Source: Pseudactinotalea terrae
GTDB lineage: Bacteria; Actinomycetota; Actinomycetes; Actinomycetales; Beutenbergiaceae
Assembly: GCF_009733845.1 (NCBI RefSeq)
Contig: NZ_WNXZ01000008.1
Coordinates: 1-64,000, forward strand
Length of the DNA stretch: 64,000 nucleotides
Reading direction: 5' to 3'
A program made the translations under genes and the position numbers. Shown here piece by piece: positions 7,630-16,929 of this stretch. The notes under the pieces are model-generated. The model made no database searches and was not told the DNA's origin. It saw only the letters and a list, made by a program, of their open reading frames with translations. Within the stretch, counting starts at the first letter, position 1. Each line of letters starts with the position of its first letter.

Positions 7630-8535
7630 ATGGAACGCGTCATCATCTTCGCCCTGGTGGGTCTGGCGGCCCAGCTGGTCGACGGCTCGCTGGGAATGGC
7701 GTACGGCGTCACCTCGAGCACGCTGCTGCTCGCGGCCGGCATCGCACCGGCGGCTGCCTCGGCCTCGGTCCACCTCGCGGAGATCGGCACCACCGCGGTG
7801 TCGGGTTTCTCGCACTGGCGCTTCGGCAACGTCGACTGGCGCGTGGTGGCACGCATCGGGCTGCCGGGCGCCGTCGGTGCCTTCCTCGGTGCGACAGTGC
7901 TGACGAACCTCTCGACGGAGTCGGCCACCCCGTGGATGGCACTGGTCCTGCTGGCCCTCGGCGTCTACATCATCTTCCGCTTCACCTTCCGCAGGCCGCC
8001 GAAGGTGCAGCCGGGGACGCGGCCCCGCACCGTGCTGCTGGCACCGCTCGGTCTCGTCGCCGGCTTCGTCGATGCCACCGGTGGTGGCGGCTGGGGGCCC
8101 GTCGCGACGCCGACGTTGCTCGCGACCGGCAAGCTCGACCCGCGCCGCGTGATCGGCTCGGTCTCGGCCGCCGAGCTCGCTGTCACGGTCGCCGCCAGCA
8201 TCGGCTTCATCACGGCGCTCGGCACGCAGGGCCTCGAGCCGTCGATCGTCATCGCGCTGCTCGCCGGCGGCGTCGTCGCCGCACCGTTCGCGGCCTACCT
8301 GGTCCGCAGGGTCTCGCTCCCGCTGCTGGGTGCGCTGGTCGGTGGGGTGATCCTCGTGACGAACACCCGCACGATCATCCGAGCCTTCGACGTCGAGCAG
8401 GTGTGGATGTACGCGGTGCTCGCGGTGATCTGGGCGGCGTTGATCGTCGTCGCGCTCGGCAAGAACAAGCAGCTCAAGGCCGAGAAGGCCGCCGAGGAAG
8501 CCGCCGAGCCGCAGTTCGAGGCGACCCCGGCGTGA
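7630..8535 (+). CDS. TSUP (TauE/SafE) family membrane transporter
   Basis: A 301-residue polytopic membrane protein with eight to nine predicted helices and the two-fold pseudo-repeat of the TauE/SafE family, which moves sulfite, sulfoacetate or other small anions. The repeated glycine-rich motifs DGSLGMAYG (near residue 20) and DATGGGGWGP (near 150) mark the two halves. The C-terminal tail is charged. ATG at 7630 was preferred to GTG at 7600 because AGGAGC lies at a good distance. The divergent Rrf2 regulator suggests a sulfur-linked substrate; TAGAGT at 7571-7576 could be its -10 box. Substrate not determinable from sequence. Confidence 0.85.
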   Translation: MERVIIFALVGLAAQLVDGSLGMAYGVTSSTLLLAAGIAPAAASASVHLAEIGTTAVSGFSHWRFGNVDWRVVARIGLPGAVGAFLGATVLTNLSTESATPWMALVLLALGVYIIFRFTFRRPPKVQPGTRPRTVLLAPLGLVAGFVDATGGGGWGPVATPTLLATGKLDPRRVIGSVSAAELAVTVAASIGFITALGTQGLEPSIVIALLAGGVVAAPFAAYLVRRVSLPLLGALVGGVILVTNTRTIIRAFDVEQVWMYAVLAVIWAALIVVALGKNKQLKAEKAAEEAAEPQFEATPA

Positions 8536-8541
8536 CCGACC

Positions 8542-11500
8542 TCAGCCTGCCAGCGTCCGCAGCGTCCTGACGGCCACCGACAGCGTCGCCAGCCCGGGGT
8601 CCTCGACGGCGTGCACGCTCGCGAGCGCGTCGAGGGCCCGGGTGGTCGAGGTGCCGCCCGCCTTCGCCCAGCTGGCGATCCGCTCCTTCGCCGAAGCCTC
8701 CGAGGAGGTGGCGGCGAGCACCGAACGGGTGAGCGCGATCAGCACCGACGACAGGTCGTCACGCATCGAGGCTCGCGCCATCGAGTCCCAGCGGTCGTCC
8801 TGCGGCAGGTCGTTGACCTGCTGCATGAGGAAGTTGAAGCCGATCTCCGGCGAGAGCGCGTAGTAGACCTTCGCAACCTCCTCCACCCTGGCCGGGTCGT
8901 CGCCTGCCGTCGCCACGATGTCGAGCAACGACAGCGACGCGAGCAGCGCCGCCCCGCGCTCGGCGAACTCCGCAGGGAAGCCCGCCTCCTGCAGCTCGGC
9001 GACCCTCGCGCGGTGACGCGCGGCGTCGTCGCCCTGCAGCAGCTCGCCCATCCGATAGGTCCAGGTCTGCACGTGGCCGGCGAACCGCTCGACCTCGGCG
9101 GCCACGTCCACCATGTCGGGCCGGTTCAGCACGAACCAGCGCGAGGCCCGGTCCAGCAGCCTGCGGAACGTCAGGTACAGATCGGTCTGCACCAGCGTGG
9201 GTGCCACGTTGTCGGTCTCCTCGACACCGCTCACGAAGCTGCGCAGCCCGTAGATCTCACGTGAGGTCACGTACGCGCGCGCGATCTGCTCGACCGAGCC
9301 GCCTGTCTCGTCGGCGGCGCGGAACGCGAACGTGATGCCCCCGCGGTTCACCATCGAGTTCACCACCGAGTTGACGATGATCTCGGTGCGCAGCGGGTGC
9401 GCGGCGAGCGCCTCGGGGAACCTCTCCCGGACCGCCTCGGGGAAGTACGCCGCGAGCGTGCGGGCGAACCAGGGCTCGTCGGCCAGCTCGGTGGCCGCCA
9501 GGTCCGCCTTGAGGGCGAGCTTCGCATAGGCCAGCACGACGGCGAACTCGGGCCGCGTCAGCCCCTCACCCGCCTCGATGCGCCGGGCGATCTCGGCGTC
9601 GCCAGGCAGGTGCTCCAGCTCACGGTCGAGATCGCCTCGTTCCTCGAGCCAGCTGATGAGCCGGCTGTGCACGGGCAGCATCACGGCGCTGTTGGCACGG
9701 CTGTTGCCCAGCAGCACGTTCTGCTCGTAGTTGTCCCGCAGCACCTGGGTGGCGACCTCGTCGGTCATCGAGGCCAGCAGCTCGTTGCGCTCGTCGAGCG
9801 TCAGCTCGCCCGAACGGACCGGATCCGCCAGCAGGATCTTGATGTTGACCTCTTTGTCGGAGGTCCCCACACCCGCGGAGTTGTCGATCGCGTCGGTGTT
9901 GATCTGCACCCCGGCCAGCGCGGCCTCGATGCGGCCGCGCTGCGTGGCGCCGAGGTTGCCGCCCTCACCGACCACCCGCACGCGCAGGTCACCACCGTTG
10001 ACGCGGATCGCATCGTTCGCACGGTCGCCGACGTCGGCATCGGTTTCGGTGGACGCCTTCACATAGGTGCCGATGCCGCCGTTCCAGAGCAGGTCGACCG
10101 GCGCGAGCAGCACCCGGCGGATCAGCTCGGCCGGCGTGAGCTCCTGCACGTCGGCCTCGATCCCGAGCGCCTCGGCCACCTGCGGCGTGATCGCCACCGA
10201 CTTCGCCGAGCGGGGGTGCACGCCGCCGCCCTCGCTGATCAGCGAGGTGTCGTAGTCGGCCCAGCTCGAGCCGGGCAGCTCGAAGAGCCGCTTGCGCTCG
10301 GCGAACCCGGTAGCGGCGTCGGGGTTCGGGTCCACGAACACATGCCGGTGGTCGAAGGCAGCCACCAGGCGGATGTGCTCGCTCAGCAGCATGCCGTTGC
10401 CGAACACGTCGCCGCTCATGTCGCCGATGCCGACGACGGTGAAATCCTCCTCCTGCGTGTTCACGCCCAGCTCGCGGAAGTGTCGTTTCACCGACTCCCA
10501 CGCACCCCGCGCCGTGATGCCCATGCCCTTGTGGTCGTAGCCGGCCGAGCCGCCGGAGGCGAACGCGTCGTCCAGCCAGAAGCCGTACTCGCGGGAGATC
10601 CCGTTGGCGATGTCGGAGAAGCTGGCGGTTCCCTTGTCGGCGGCGACCACCAGGTAGGGGTCGTCGACGTCGTGCCGGACCACCCGCTCGGGCGGCACCA
10701 CCTCGCCGCCCACCCGGTTGTCGGTCAGGTCGAGCAGCCCGCGGATGAAGGTGCGGTAGGCCTCCTTGCCGGCCTCGACCCACGCGCCCCGGTCGACGGT
10801 CGGGTCGGGCAGCTGCTTGCCCACGAAGCCGCCCTTCGACCCGGTGGGGACGATGACGGCGTTCTTCACCATCTGCGCCTTCACGAGCCCCAGCACCTCG
10901 GTACGGAAGTCCTCGCGTCGGTCGCTCCAGCGCAGCCCGCCGCGCGCTACCCTCCCGAACCGCAGGTGCACGCCCTCCACCGAGGGCGCGTAGACCCAGA
11001 TCTCCGCCATCGGGTGCGGCTGCGGCAGGTTCGGCACCCGTCGGCAGTCGAGCTTCATCGACACGTACGGCTTGTGCGAGCCCTGTTCTTCTTCGGCGGT
11101 CTGGAAGAAGTTGGTCCGCAGGGTCGCGCGCACGATCCCGATGAATGATCTGAGTATCCGATCGGCGTCGAGGCTCGCGACGTCGTCGAGCGCGTGCAGC
11201 AGCTTCTCGACCTGCGCGGCGGCATCCTCCTCGCGCTCGGTCTGGCTCCCGGGCCGGTCGGGGTCGAAGCGCGTCTCGAAGAGCCGCACCACGCCCGCCG
11301 CCAGCCGGGGGTTGGCCACCAACGCCTCCTCGATGTACTCCATCGAGAACGCCGAGCCGATCTGGCGCAGATACCGGCCGATCGCCCGCAGCACCACGAT
11401 CTGGCGCCAGCTCAGCTCGGCCGTCAGCACGAGCGAGTTGAGCGCGTCCGACTCGGCCGCCCCGCCCCAGATGGCAGTGAATGCCTCCTCGAAGGCCGCG

Positions 11501-13410
11501 CCGTCGACGTCCCAGATCTCGGGGCTGGCGCGCAGCCCGAAGTCGTAGATGTGCAGGTCACCCTGGTCAGGATCGTCGCCAAGCAAGCCGGTGGGGGTCG
11601 TGATCGAGTAGGGCCGCTCGTCGACCACCTCGACGCCGAGGTCGGTGAGCACCGGCAGCACCTTGGTCAGCGACAGCGGCTTGCTCGAGAACACCTTGAA
11701 CCGCCGCCGGTCCGGGCCCTCGCCCGGCGCCAGATGGACCGACCCGCCCGATGTCGCCAGCTCGCCCAGGCGCGCGAGGTCGCCCACGGCGTCGGCCGGC
11801 GCGATGTCCTCCTTGTACGCCTCCGGGAAGCCGTACGTGGCGAGCAGCTCGTTGGCGTGGTCCTCGGCCTCCTCCTCCGCGCCCGCGTGCAGGGCATCCG
11901 CCAGCTCTTCGTCCCAGGTGCGGATCGCTGCCAGCACCCGGTCCTGGAGCACCGCGACGTCCACGTCCGGGACCGACTTCCCCGCACCGGAGCGCACCAC
12001 GAAGTGCAGCTGCGCGAGCGGGGAGTCCGAGAGCCGGGTGGTGTAGTCGACATGCTCGGCGTGGAACGCCTCGCGGAGCATCGCCTCGATCCGGAGCCGC
12101 ACCGCGGTCGTGTACCGGTCGCGCGGCACGAAGACCAGCGCCGAGGCGAACCGGCCGTACTCGTCCTTGCGCACGAACAGCTTCGGGCGGCGCCGCTCAG
12201 CGAGGTAGGCGACCTCCTGCACGGTCTCGGTGAGCCTGTCGATGTCGACGGCGAACAGCTCGTCGCGCGGGTAGGCCTCGAGGATCTGCGAGAGGTCCTT
12301 GCCCGAGTGGCTGCTCGCGGCGAACCCGGAGCGCCTGAGGACCTCCGCGGCCTTGGCGGAGGCGATGGGGAGCCGGAAGACCGACTCCGCGTACGCCGTC
12401 GAGGTGAACAGCCCGAGGAACCGCTTCTCGCCGGTGACCGCGCCGTCGGCGTCGAACGTGCGGATGCCGATGTAGTCGAGGTACACCGGGCGGTGCACAG
12501 TGCTGCGGGAGTTCGCCTTGGTGATCGTGAGCAGACGCGGCTCACGTGCGGTGCGCTGCGCCTCCGGGCGCAGCCGCGTGTACGCCCCGTCGGGCACGCG
12601 CAGGATGCCGAGACCGGAGCCCTCGACCGGCCGGAGCGCGAGCTCGGCCCGCCCCTCGACGTCGACCTCGTCGAGCAGGTACTCGCGGTACCCCACGAAC
12701 GTGAAGTGGTCGTCGGCGAGCCACTCCAGGAACTCCTGGGTGGGCTGCACCGCGGCGGCGTCGACCGTCGTCGGGACCCCCGCGTCGAGATCACGCACGA
12801 TCTGCTCGCACGCGGCCTTAATCGGCAGCCAGTCCTCCACGGCGGCACGGACGTCGTCGAGCACCTCACCGAGGTGCGTGGCCAGGGCGCTCTCGGCTGC
12901 GGCTGAGGACAGCCTGTCGACCTCGAGATGCATCCACGACTCGGTCACGCCGCTCGCCGTGGGCGGGCGCTCGTCGCTGACCTGCTCCAGGACGCCGTCC
13001 GCGGAGCGGTGGACCACGAGCAACGGGTGCACGATCAGGTGGACGGCGAGCCCGTCCTGCGCGACGCCAGCGGTCACCGAGTCCACGAGGAACGGCGAGT
13101 CGTCGGTGCAGATCTGCACCACGGTCCGTCTCGACGTCCAGCCGTTCTCCCGCAGCGAGGGGGAGAGCACGCGCACGAGCGTCTGGCCCGGCGCGCGCGT
13201 GGCTGCGAGGTCGCGCAGCGCCGCGACAGCTCCCACGAGGTCGCGCGGCTCGCGCTCGATCAGGTCCTCGGTCGCGACATGCTCGAGGACGCGCTCGACG
13301 AGCGGCTGCAGCGTCTCGTCGTCGGCAGCCGTGGCGAGCTCGGCAGTCGCGGCGAACACACGCTCGCGCATCGTGTCACCGACATCCTGGGCGGTTCCGG
13401 CGGTGGACAC
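8542..13410 (-). CDS. gdh: NAD-specific glutamate dehydrogenase, 180-kDa class
   Basis: Large (1,622-residue) NAD-dependent glutamate dehydrogenase that oxidatively deaminates L-glutamate to 2-oxoglutarate and ammonia. The length is typical of the L_180 class. The N-terminal half contains ACT-like regulatory segments. The catalytic part begins near residue 820 with GGLRWSDRREDF, then KAQMVKNAVIVP and GSKGGF, which carry the substrate-binding and catalytic lysines; the nucleotide-binding part includes GIGDMSGDVFGNGML. The C-terminal 400 residues are helical. GTG start with GGGAG seven bases upstream. It ends within seven bases of the convergent TSUP gene. Allosteric control by amino acids is known for the family but not visible here. 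Confidence 0.95.
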   Translation of the reverse strand: MSTAGTAQDVGDTMRERVFAATAELATAADDETLQPLVERVLEHVATEDLIEREPRDLVGAVAALRDLAATRAPGQTLVRVLSPSLRENGWTSRRTVVQICTDDSPFLVDSVTAGVAQDGLAVHLIVHPLLVVHRSADGVLEQVSDERPPTASGVTESWMHLEVDRLSSAAAESALATHLGEVLDDVRAAVEDWLPIKAACEQIVRDLDAGVPTTVDAAAVQPTQEFLEWLADDHFTFVGYREYLLDEVDVEGRAELALRPVEGSGLGILRVPDGAYTRLRPEAQRTAREPRLLTITKANSRSTVHRPVYLDYIGIRTFDADGAVTGEKRFLGLFTSTAYAESVFRLPIASAKAAEVLRRSGFAASSHSGKDLSQILEAYPRDELFAVDIDRLTETVQEVAYLAERRRPKLFVRKDEYGRFASALVFVPRDRYTTAVRLRIEAMLREAFHAEHVDYTTRLSDSPLAQLHFVVRSGAGKSVPDVDVAVLQDRVLAAIRTWDEELADALHAGAEEEAEDHANELLATYGFPEAYKEDIAPADAVGDLARLGELATSGGSVHLAPGEGPDRRRFKVFSSKPLSLTKVLPVLTDLGVEVVDERPYSITTPTGLLGDDPDQGDLHIYDFGLRASPEIWDVDGAAFEEAFTAIWGGAAESDALNSLVLTAELSWRQIVVLRAIGRYLRQIGSAFSMEYIEEALVANPRLAAGVVRLFETRFDPDRPGSQTEREEDAAAQVEKLLHALDDVASLDADRILRSFIGIVRATLRTNFFQTAEEEQGSHKPYVSMKLDCRRVPNLPQPHPMAEIWVYAPSVEGVHLRFGRVARGGLRWSDRREDFRTEVLGLVKAQMVKNAVIVPTGSKGGFVGKQLPDPTVDRGAWVEAGKEAYRTFIRGLLDLTDNRVGGEVVPPERVVRHDVDDPYLVVAADKGTASFSDIANGISREYGFWLDDAFASGGSAGYDHKGMGITARGAWESVKRHFRELGVNTQEEDFTVVGIGDMSGDVFGNGMLLSEHIRLVAAFDHRHVFVDPNPDAATGFAERKRLFELPGSSWADYDTSLISEGGGVHPRSAKSVAITPQVAEALGIEADVQELTPAELIRRVLLAPVDLLWNGGIGTYVKASTETDADVGDRANDAIRVNGGDLRVRVVGEGGNLGATQRGRIEAALAGVQINTDAIDNSAGVGTSDKEVNIKILLADPVRSGELTLDERNELLASMTDEVATQVLRDNYEQNVLLGNSRANSAVMLPVHSRLISWLEERGDLDRELEHLPGDAEIARRIEAGEGLTRPEFAVVLAYAKLALKADLAATELADEPWFARTLAAYFPEAVRERFPEALAAHPLRTEIIVNSVVNSMVNRGGITFAFRAADETGGSVEQIARAYVTSREIYGLRSFVSGVEETDNVAPTLVQTDLYLTFRRLLDRASRWFVLNRPDMVDVAAEVERFAGHVQTWTYRMGELLQGDDAARHRARVAELQEAGFPAEFAERGAALLASLSLLDIVATAGDDPARVEEVAKVYYALSPEIGFNFLMQQVNDLPQDDRWDSMARASMRDDLSSVLIALTRSVLAATSSEASAKERIASWAKAGGTSTTRALDALASVHAVEDPGLATLSVAVRTLRTLAG

Positions 13411-13580
13411 AGTCTGCTCCCTCGGACGACGGCGTACCTGGGCCCCGAGTCTAGGAGCGTGACGTGGTCGGTGGGTGGTGGTTGTCTGCGCCTCGGTACG
13501 AGCGTGCTCGCCTGGTGATCACCGCGCGGCCAGAGCGCCCGGTGGCGCGGTGGCGGGCGCCAGTGCCTACTCTGGTCCGT

Positions 13581-14606
13581 GTGATCGAGCTGGGTGTGGA
13601 CACGTTCGGAGATGTCACCGTCGACGGCGAGGGCCGGGCGGTCCCGCACCATCAGGTGATCCGGGACGTCGTCGAGGAGGGCGTGCTCGCCGAGCAGGTC
13701 GGGCTCGACTTCTTCGGCGTCGGTGAGCATCATCGGGACGACTTCTCCGTGTCCGCTCCCGACGTCGTCCTCACCGCGGTCGCTGCTCGCACCGAGCGGA
13801 TCCGGCTCGGCTCCTCGGTCACGGTGCTCTCCTCGGACGACCCGATCCGGGTGTTCCAGCGCTTCGCCACGCTCGACGCCGTCTCGAACGGTCGCGCCGA
13901 GGTCACCCTGGGCCGTGGTTCCTTCACCGAGTCGTTTCCCCTGTTCGGGTTCGACCTCGCCGACTACGAGACCCTGTTCGCCGACAAGCTCGACCTCTTC
14001 GCGGCGCTGCTGCGCGAAGGGCCGGTCACCTGGGCGGGCACCACGCGCCCACCGCTCGAGGGCGTCACCGTGCACCCGCAGACCGCGAGCGGTTCGCTGC
14101 GGACCTGGATCGGCGTGGGCGGCAGCCCCGAGTCGGTGGTGCGCGCGGCCAGCTACGGGCTGCCGCTCATGCTCGCGATCATCGGCGGGGACCCGGTGCG
14201 GTTCAAGCCGTTCGTCGAGCTCTTCGAGGATGCGCTCGCAGAGCATGGGCACGCGATGCTCCCGGTCGGGGTGCACGCCCCGGGTTACGTCGCCGCCACG
14301 GACGAGCAGGCCCGCGACGAGTACTACCCCCACTACGCCGCGATGGCCGACCGGATCGGCCGCCAGCGCGGCTGGCCACCGATGACACGCGCCCGCTTCG
14401 AGGCCGAGGCCGGCCCCGAGGGTGCGATGTTCGTCGGTTCGCCCGAGACCGTGACCGCCAAGATCGTGCGGGCGGCGACGGCGCTGGGCCTGTCCCGTTT
14501 CGACCTCAAGTACTCCGCCGGAACCCTGCCGCACCCCCTGATCGTCAGGTGCATCGAGCTGTACGGCAACGAGGTGGCACCGGCGGTGCGCGGCGCGCTG
14601 GCCTGA
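13581..14606 (+). CDS. LLM-class (luciferase-like) flavin-dependent oxidoreductase
   Basis: A 341-residue member of the bacterial luciferase-like TIM-barrel family, which uses FMN or F420. The N-terminal strand IELGVDTFGD, the GVGEHHRDDF segment and RIRLGSSVTVL are typical. GVGGSPESVVRAASYGLPLML matches the family's phosphate-binding region (shown here in part: GVGGSPESVV). GTG at 13581 was chosen because the family starts at this strand and TACTCT lies seven bases upstream, a leaderless pattern; an open extension upstream has no family similarity. Transcribed divergently from the glutamate dehydrogenase gene. Substrate unknown; related proteins are annotated as alkane or nitroalkane-type monooxygenases. 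Confidence 0.85.
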   Translation: MIELGVDTFGDVTVDGEGRAVPHHQVIRDVVEEGVLAEQVGLDFFGVGEHHRDDFSVSAPDVVLTAVAARTERIRLGSSVTVLSSDDPIRVFQRFATLDAVSNGRAEVTLGRGSFTESFPLFGFDLADYETLFADKLDLFAALLREGPVTWAGTTRPPLEGVTVHPQTASGSLRTWIGVGGSPESVVRAASYGLPLMLAIIGGDPVRFKPFVELFEDALAEHGHAMLPVGVHAPGYVAATDEQARDEYYPHYAAMADRIGRQRGWPPMTRARFEAEAGPEGAMFVGSPETVTAKIVRAATALGLSRFDLKYSAGTLPHPLIVRCIELYGNEVAPAVRGALA

Positions 14607-14609
14607 GTC

Positions 14610-15101
14610 CTACACCCCGCTCTTCTCGTCCATGATCCGCTGGATGGTCTCGGGGATCCGGGTCTCGAAGTCGAGCACGCGCGCCCAGGTGGGTGTGATG
14701 GTGATCTTCGCCATCCGGTCGTAGAACCCCGTCACCTCCTCCTCGAACGCGGGGTAGGCCTCCTCGCCCACGTACGGGCGGCTCGCGAGCAGGTACTCCT
14801 CCGGCACGCCGTCGACCATCTCGAGGCGCGCGGTGCCGCGTACCAGCAGCACGAGCGGCGGGAAGGTGGTGGTGTCGATCGTGAGCGCCACCGCCGGGTT
14901 CTGCTGCAACGCCGCGATCTTCGGAGCGCCCTCCGCGGTCGCCATCACGAAGTCGGCACCGTTGAAGTGGTACCCGATCGGGATCGCTCGCGGCGTCCCG
15001 TCGGTGGCGGTGTAGGCGAGCCGCGCCGGGATCGCCGTGTTGAGCAACCGCTGCGCGAACGGGTCGTCGTTGAGCAGCGACAGCACCGCCTCGCGCTTCA
15101 T
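14610..15101 (-). CDS. PPOX-type split-barrel flavin/F420-binding protein
   Basis: A 163-residue split beta-barrel protein of the pyridoxamine 5'-phosphate oxidase superfamily. RLAYTATDGTPRAIPIGY and the TFPPLVLLVRGTARLE strand are typical of the small FMN- or F420-binding actinobacterial members, which reduce or bind diverse substrates. It is the last gene of a three-gene operon: its ATG overlaps the stop of the SRPBCC gene as ATGA, implying translational coupling, and the ArsR protein at the operon head probably regulates it. The exact substrate and whether the cofactor is FMN or F420 are not shown by the sequence. Confidence 0.8.
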   Translation of the reverse strand: MKREAVLSLLNDDPFAQRLLNTAIPARLAYTATDGTPRAIPIGYHFNGADFVMATAEGAPKIAALQQNPAVALTIDTTTFPPLVLLVRGTARLEMVDGVPEEYLLASRPYVGEEAYPAFEEEVTGFYDRMAKITITPTWARVLDFETRIPETIQRIMDEKSGV

Positions 15102-15538
15102 GAGCTCACCCAGCGGGCGAGGCTGGCAAGGGCCTCGTCCCAGCCGTCGTAGACGTTGCCGTCTCCAGGTGCGCCGTCGATACCCCGGAGGGTGAAGGAC
15201 AGCCGGGTCCGATCGCCGTCGAGCGGTTCGAGCTCGAGCGTGATCCGCGGCGACTCCTCGACGCTGTCGGTCGGGTGGCCCCAGCTCATGACCAGACGGC
15301 GGGGCTCGTCGATCTCGACGTACTCGCCACCGGTCGGGAACCTCGCGCCGGTCTCGACGTTGATCATCGTGTAGCCGTACGTGCCGCCCACGCGCAGGTC
15401 GACGTGGACGCTCTCACGCGGCGTGCTCACGCCGTCGGGCAGCCAGTGGACCATCTGATCGGGGTCGACCCACGCGGACCAGACCCGGTCCGGGGTCGCG
15501 TCGAACTCACGGACGATCGTGAACTCCTTGTCGGTCAT
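15098..15538 (-). CDS. SRPBCC/AHSA1-type ligand-binding protein
   Basis: A 146-residue START-like (SRPBCC) domain protein of the AHSA1 branch. FTIVREFDATPDRVWSAWVD is the canonical first strand and helix, and the C-terminal helix ends WDEALASLARWV. Such proteins bind hydrophobic ligands in a helix-grip cavity. In actinobacteria they are very often encoded directly after an ArsR-type regulator, as here, and serve as accessory or detoxification proteins of unknown ligand. Translationally coupled on both sides by four-base ATGA overlaps (with ArsR at 15535-15538 and PPOX at 15098-15101). Confidence 0.85.
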   Translation of the reverse strand: MTDKEFTIVREFDATPDRVWSAWVDPDQMVHWLPDGVSTPRESVHVDLRVGGTYGYTMINVETGARFPTGGEYVEIDEPRRLVMSWGHPTDSVEESPRITLELEPLDGDRTRLSFTLRGIDGAPGDGNVYDGWDEALASLARWVSS

Positions 15539-15882
15539 GCTTCCTTCTCCTCTCCGGGCGCCGTGCGGCGCAGGTGCTCATCGAGCCGGTCGAATCGTTG
15601 CTCCCAGGCCGCGCTGTGCATCGCGATCCACTCCGACGCCTCGCTCATGCCCTCCGGCCGGAGGTGGCAGGGGCGCAGCTGTGCCGAGGCGGAGCGCGTG
15701 ATGAGTCCGGCCTCCTCGAGCACGGTGACGTGCTGCGAGACAGCCGGCCGGCTCATCCGATACGGCTCGGCGAGCTCGGTGACCGACAGCGGGCCGGCCT
15801 CCAGGCGGGTGAGGATGTCGCGCCGCGTCGGATCAGCGAGGGCGGCGAAGATCCGGCTCAGGCCATCCGCCGCGACCACCAT
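15535..15882 (-). CDS. ArsR-family transcriptional regulator
   Basis: A 115-residue winged-helix repressor. RIFAALADPTRRDILTRLEA is the standard first helices and SRPAVSQHVTVLEEAGLI the recognition helix region. There is no metal-binding CxC motif in the alpha-3 region, so it is not a metal sensor; it belongs to the group paired with SRPBCC genes. ATG at 15882 was chosen because AGGAG stands six bases upstream; a GTG two codons earlier is possible. A 32-bp near-perfect palindrome lies 13 bp upstream and is the probable autoregulatory operator for the three-gene operon. Confidence 0.9.
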   Translation of the reverse strand: MVVAADGLSRIFAALADPTRRDILTRLEAGPLSVTELAEPYRMSRPAVSQHVTVLEEAGLITRSASAQLRPCHLRPEGMSEASEWIAMHSAAWEQRFDRLDEHLRRTAPGEEKEA

Positions 15883-15894
15883 GCGCACTCCTAG

Positions 15895-15926
15895 GTAAGC
15901 AACTTCTTACGTAAGAAGATGCTTAC
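15895..15926 (-). promoter_or_regulatory. 32-bp palindromic operator of the ArsR operon
   Basis: GTAAGCAACTTCTTAC directly abuts GTAAGAAGATGCTTAC; the two 16-bp arms are inverted copies with one mismatch pair. It lies immediately before the ArsR gene and contains the TAA stop codon of the upstream EamA gene (15923-15925). The arms are AT-rich in a very GC-rich window, as expected of an operator under selection. Confidence 0.85.
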
Positions 15927-16929
15927 ACAGCGCTGCGGTCGCCGTCAAGGGTCGGATCGGGAGGTTCCGGCTCGACGGCGAGATCGGCCACCTGAGAGCG
16001 TTCATCGGCCTTGACGGCGATCACGCCGATCAGGATGAGTACCCCGCCCACCAGCTGGACGGGCCGGGGGAGCTGGCCGAGCAGCGCCCAGGCGATGAGG
16101 ATCGCGAACAGCACCTCGGTCAGGCCCACGAACGAGGCGACCTTCGAGCCGAGCGCGCGTGCGGCGCCGACCCCCGTGCTGTAGGCGATGGCGGTCGAGA
16201 TCAGCCCGAGCGCGCCGACGAGCGCCCACCACGGCACCGCGTGCCCGGCGAGCGTGACGTCAGCGGTGGTGGCGCGCATGGGCAGGATGCCGATCGCTCC
16301 GACGAGACCGAGCGCGACCGCCCCGTCAGCAAGCCCGCCGCCGCGAGCGCGAGTGGCGGGATCGAGGTGCGGTCGTCGGCAGAGACGACGAAGTACGTCG
16401 CCAGCCCGATCGCGGCCACGAGCCCCCAGGCGACGCCGATCAGGTTGACGCTGGCGCCGCTGATCAGGTCGAGCACGCCGACGAGGCCGAGCAGCGCGAC
16501 CGCGCCGCCGCCGATCGTCAGCGGGCGGGGCCGTTGCCCGTGGCGCAGCCACAGCCAGAGCACCACCAGCAGCACGCCGAGGTACTCGAGCAGCAGCGCC
16601 ACCCCGACCGAGACGTGCTGCACGGCCTGGAAGTAGGCGAGCTGGGTGACCCCCACCGCGACCACCCCGAAGAGCAGGACCGTGCGCCAGCCGGTGAGCA
16701 GCAGCCGCCAGCGACCCCGCAGTGCCAGGCATGCCGGGACGGCCAGCAGCACCGCGGCGATCGTCGCCCGGGCGGTGACCGCTGCCGCCGGGGTCCAGCC
16801 CGCGTCCAGCAGCCCCTTGGCGAACGCCCCGGAGGTCCCGAACACGAGCGCTGAGACCAGCGCGAGCACCATGCCCGCGCCGGTGCGGCGGTCGGTGGCG
16901 CCGGGCGTGGCCCGCTCCGCCGAGCTCAT
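15923..16929 (-). pseudogene. EamA/DMT-family exporter with a frameshift
   Basis: A ten-helix drug/metabolite transporter split over two frames. The N-terminal part starts at ATG 16929 (MSSAERATPGATDRRTG, then FGTSGAFAKGLL and YFQAVQHVSVGVALLLEYLG) and runs to PPLALAAAGLLTG. The C-terminal part (GAVALGLVGAIGILPM, STGVGAARALGSKVASFVGL, GVLILIGVIAV) continues in another frame. Adding one C to the C4 run at 16321-16324 joins them as LLTGAVALG without loss, giving about 335 residues. So either one base was lost from a homopolymer or the base call is wrong. The ATG overlaps the SRPBCC stop as ATGA. If real, the protein loses its last four helices. Confidence 0.85.

Noticed and set aside
9397-11148. 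583-codon plus-strand frame inside the glutamate dehydrogenase
   Set aside because: Low-complexity His/Arg/Gly-rich shadow of a strongly supported gene.
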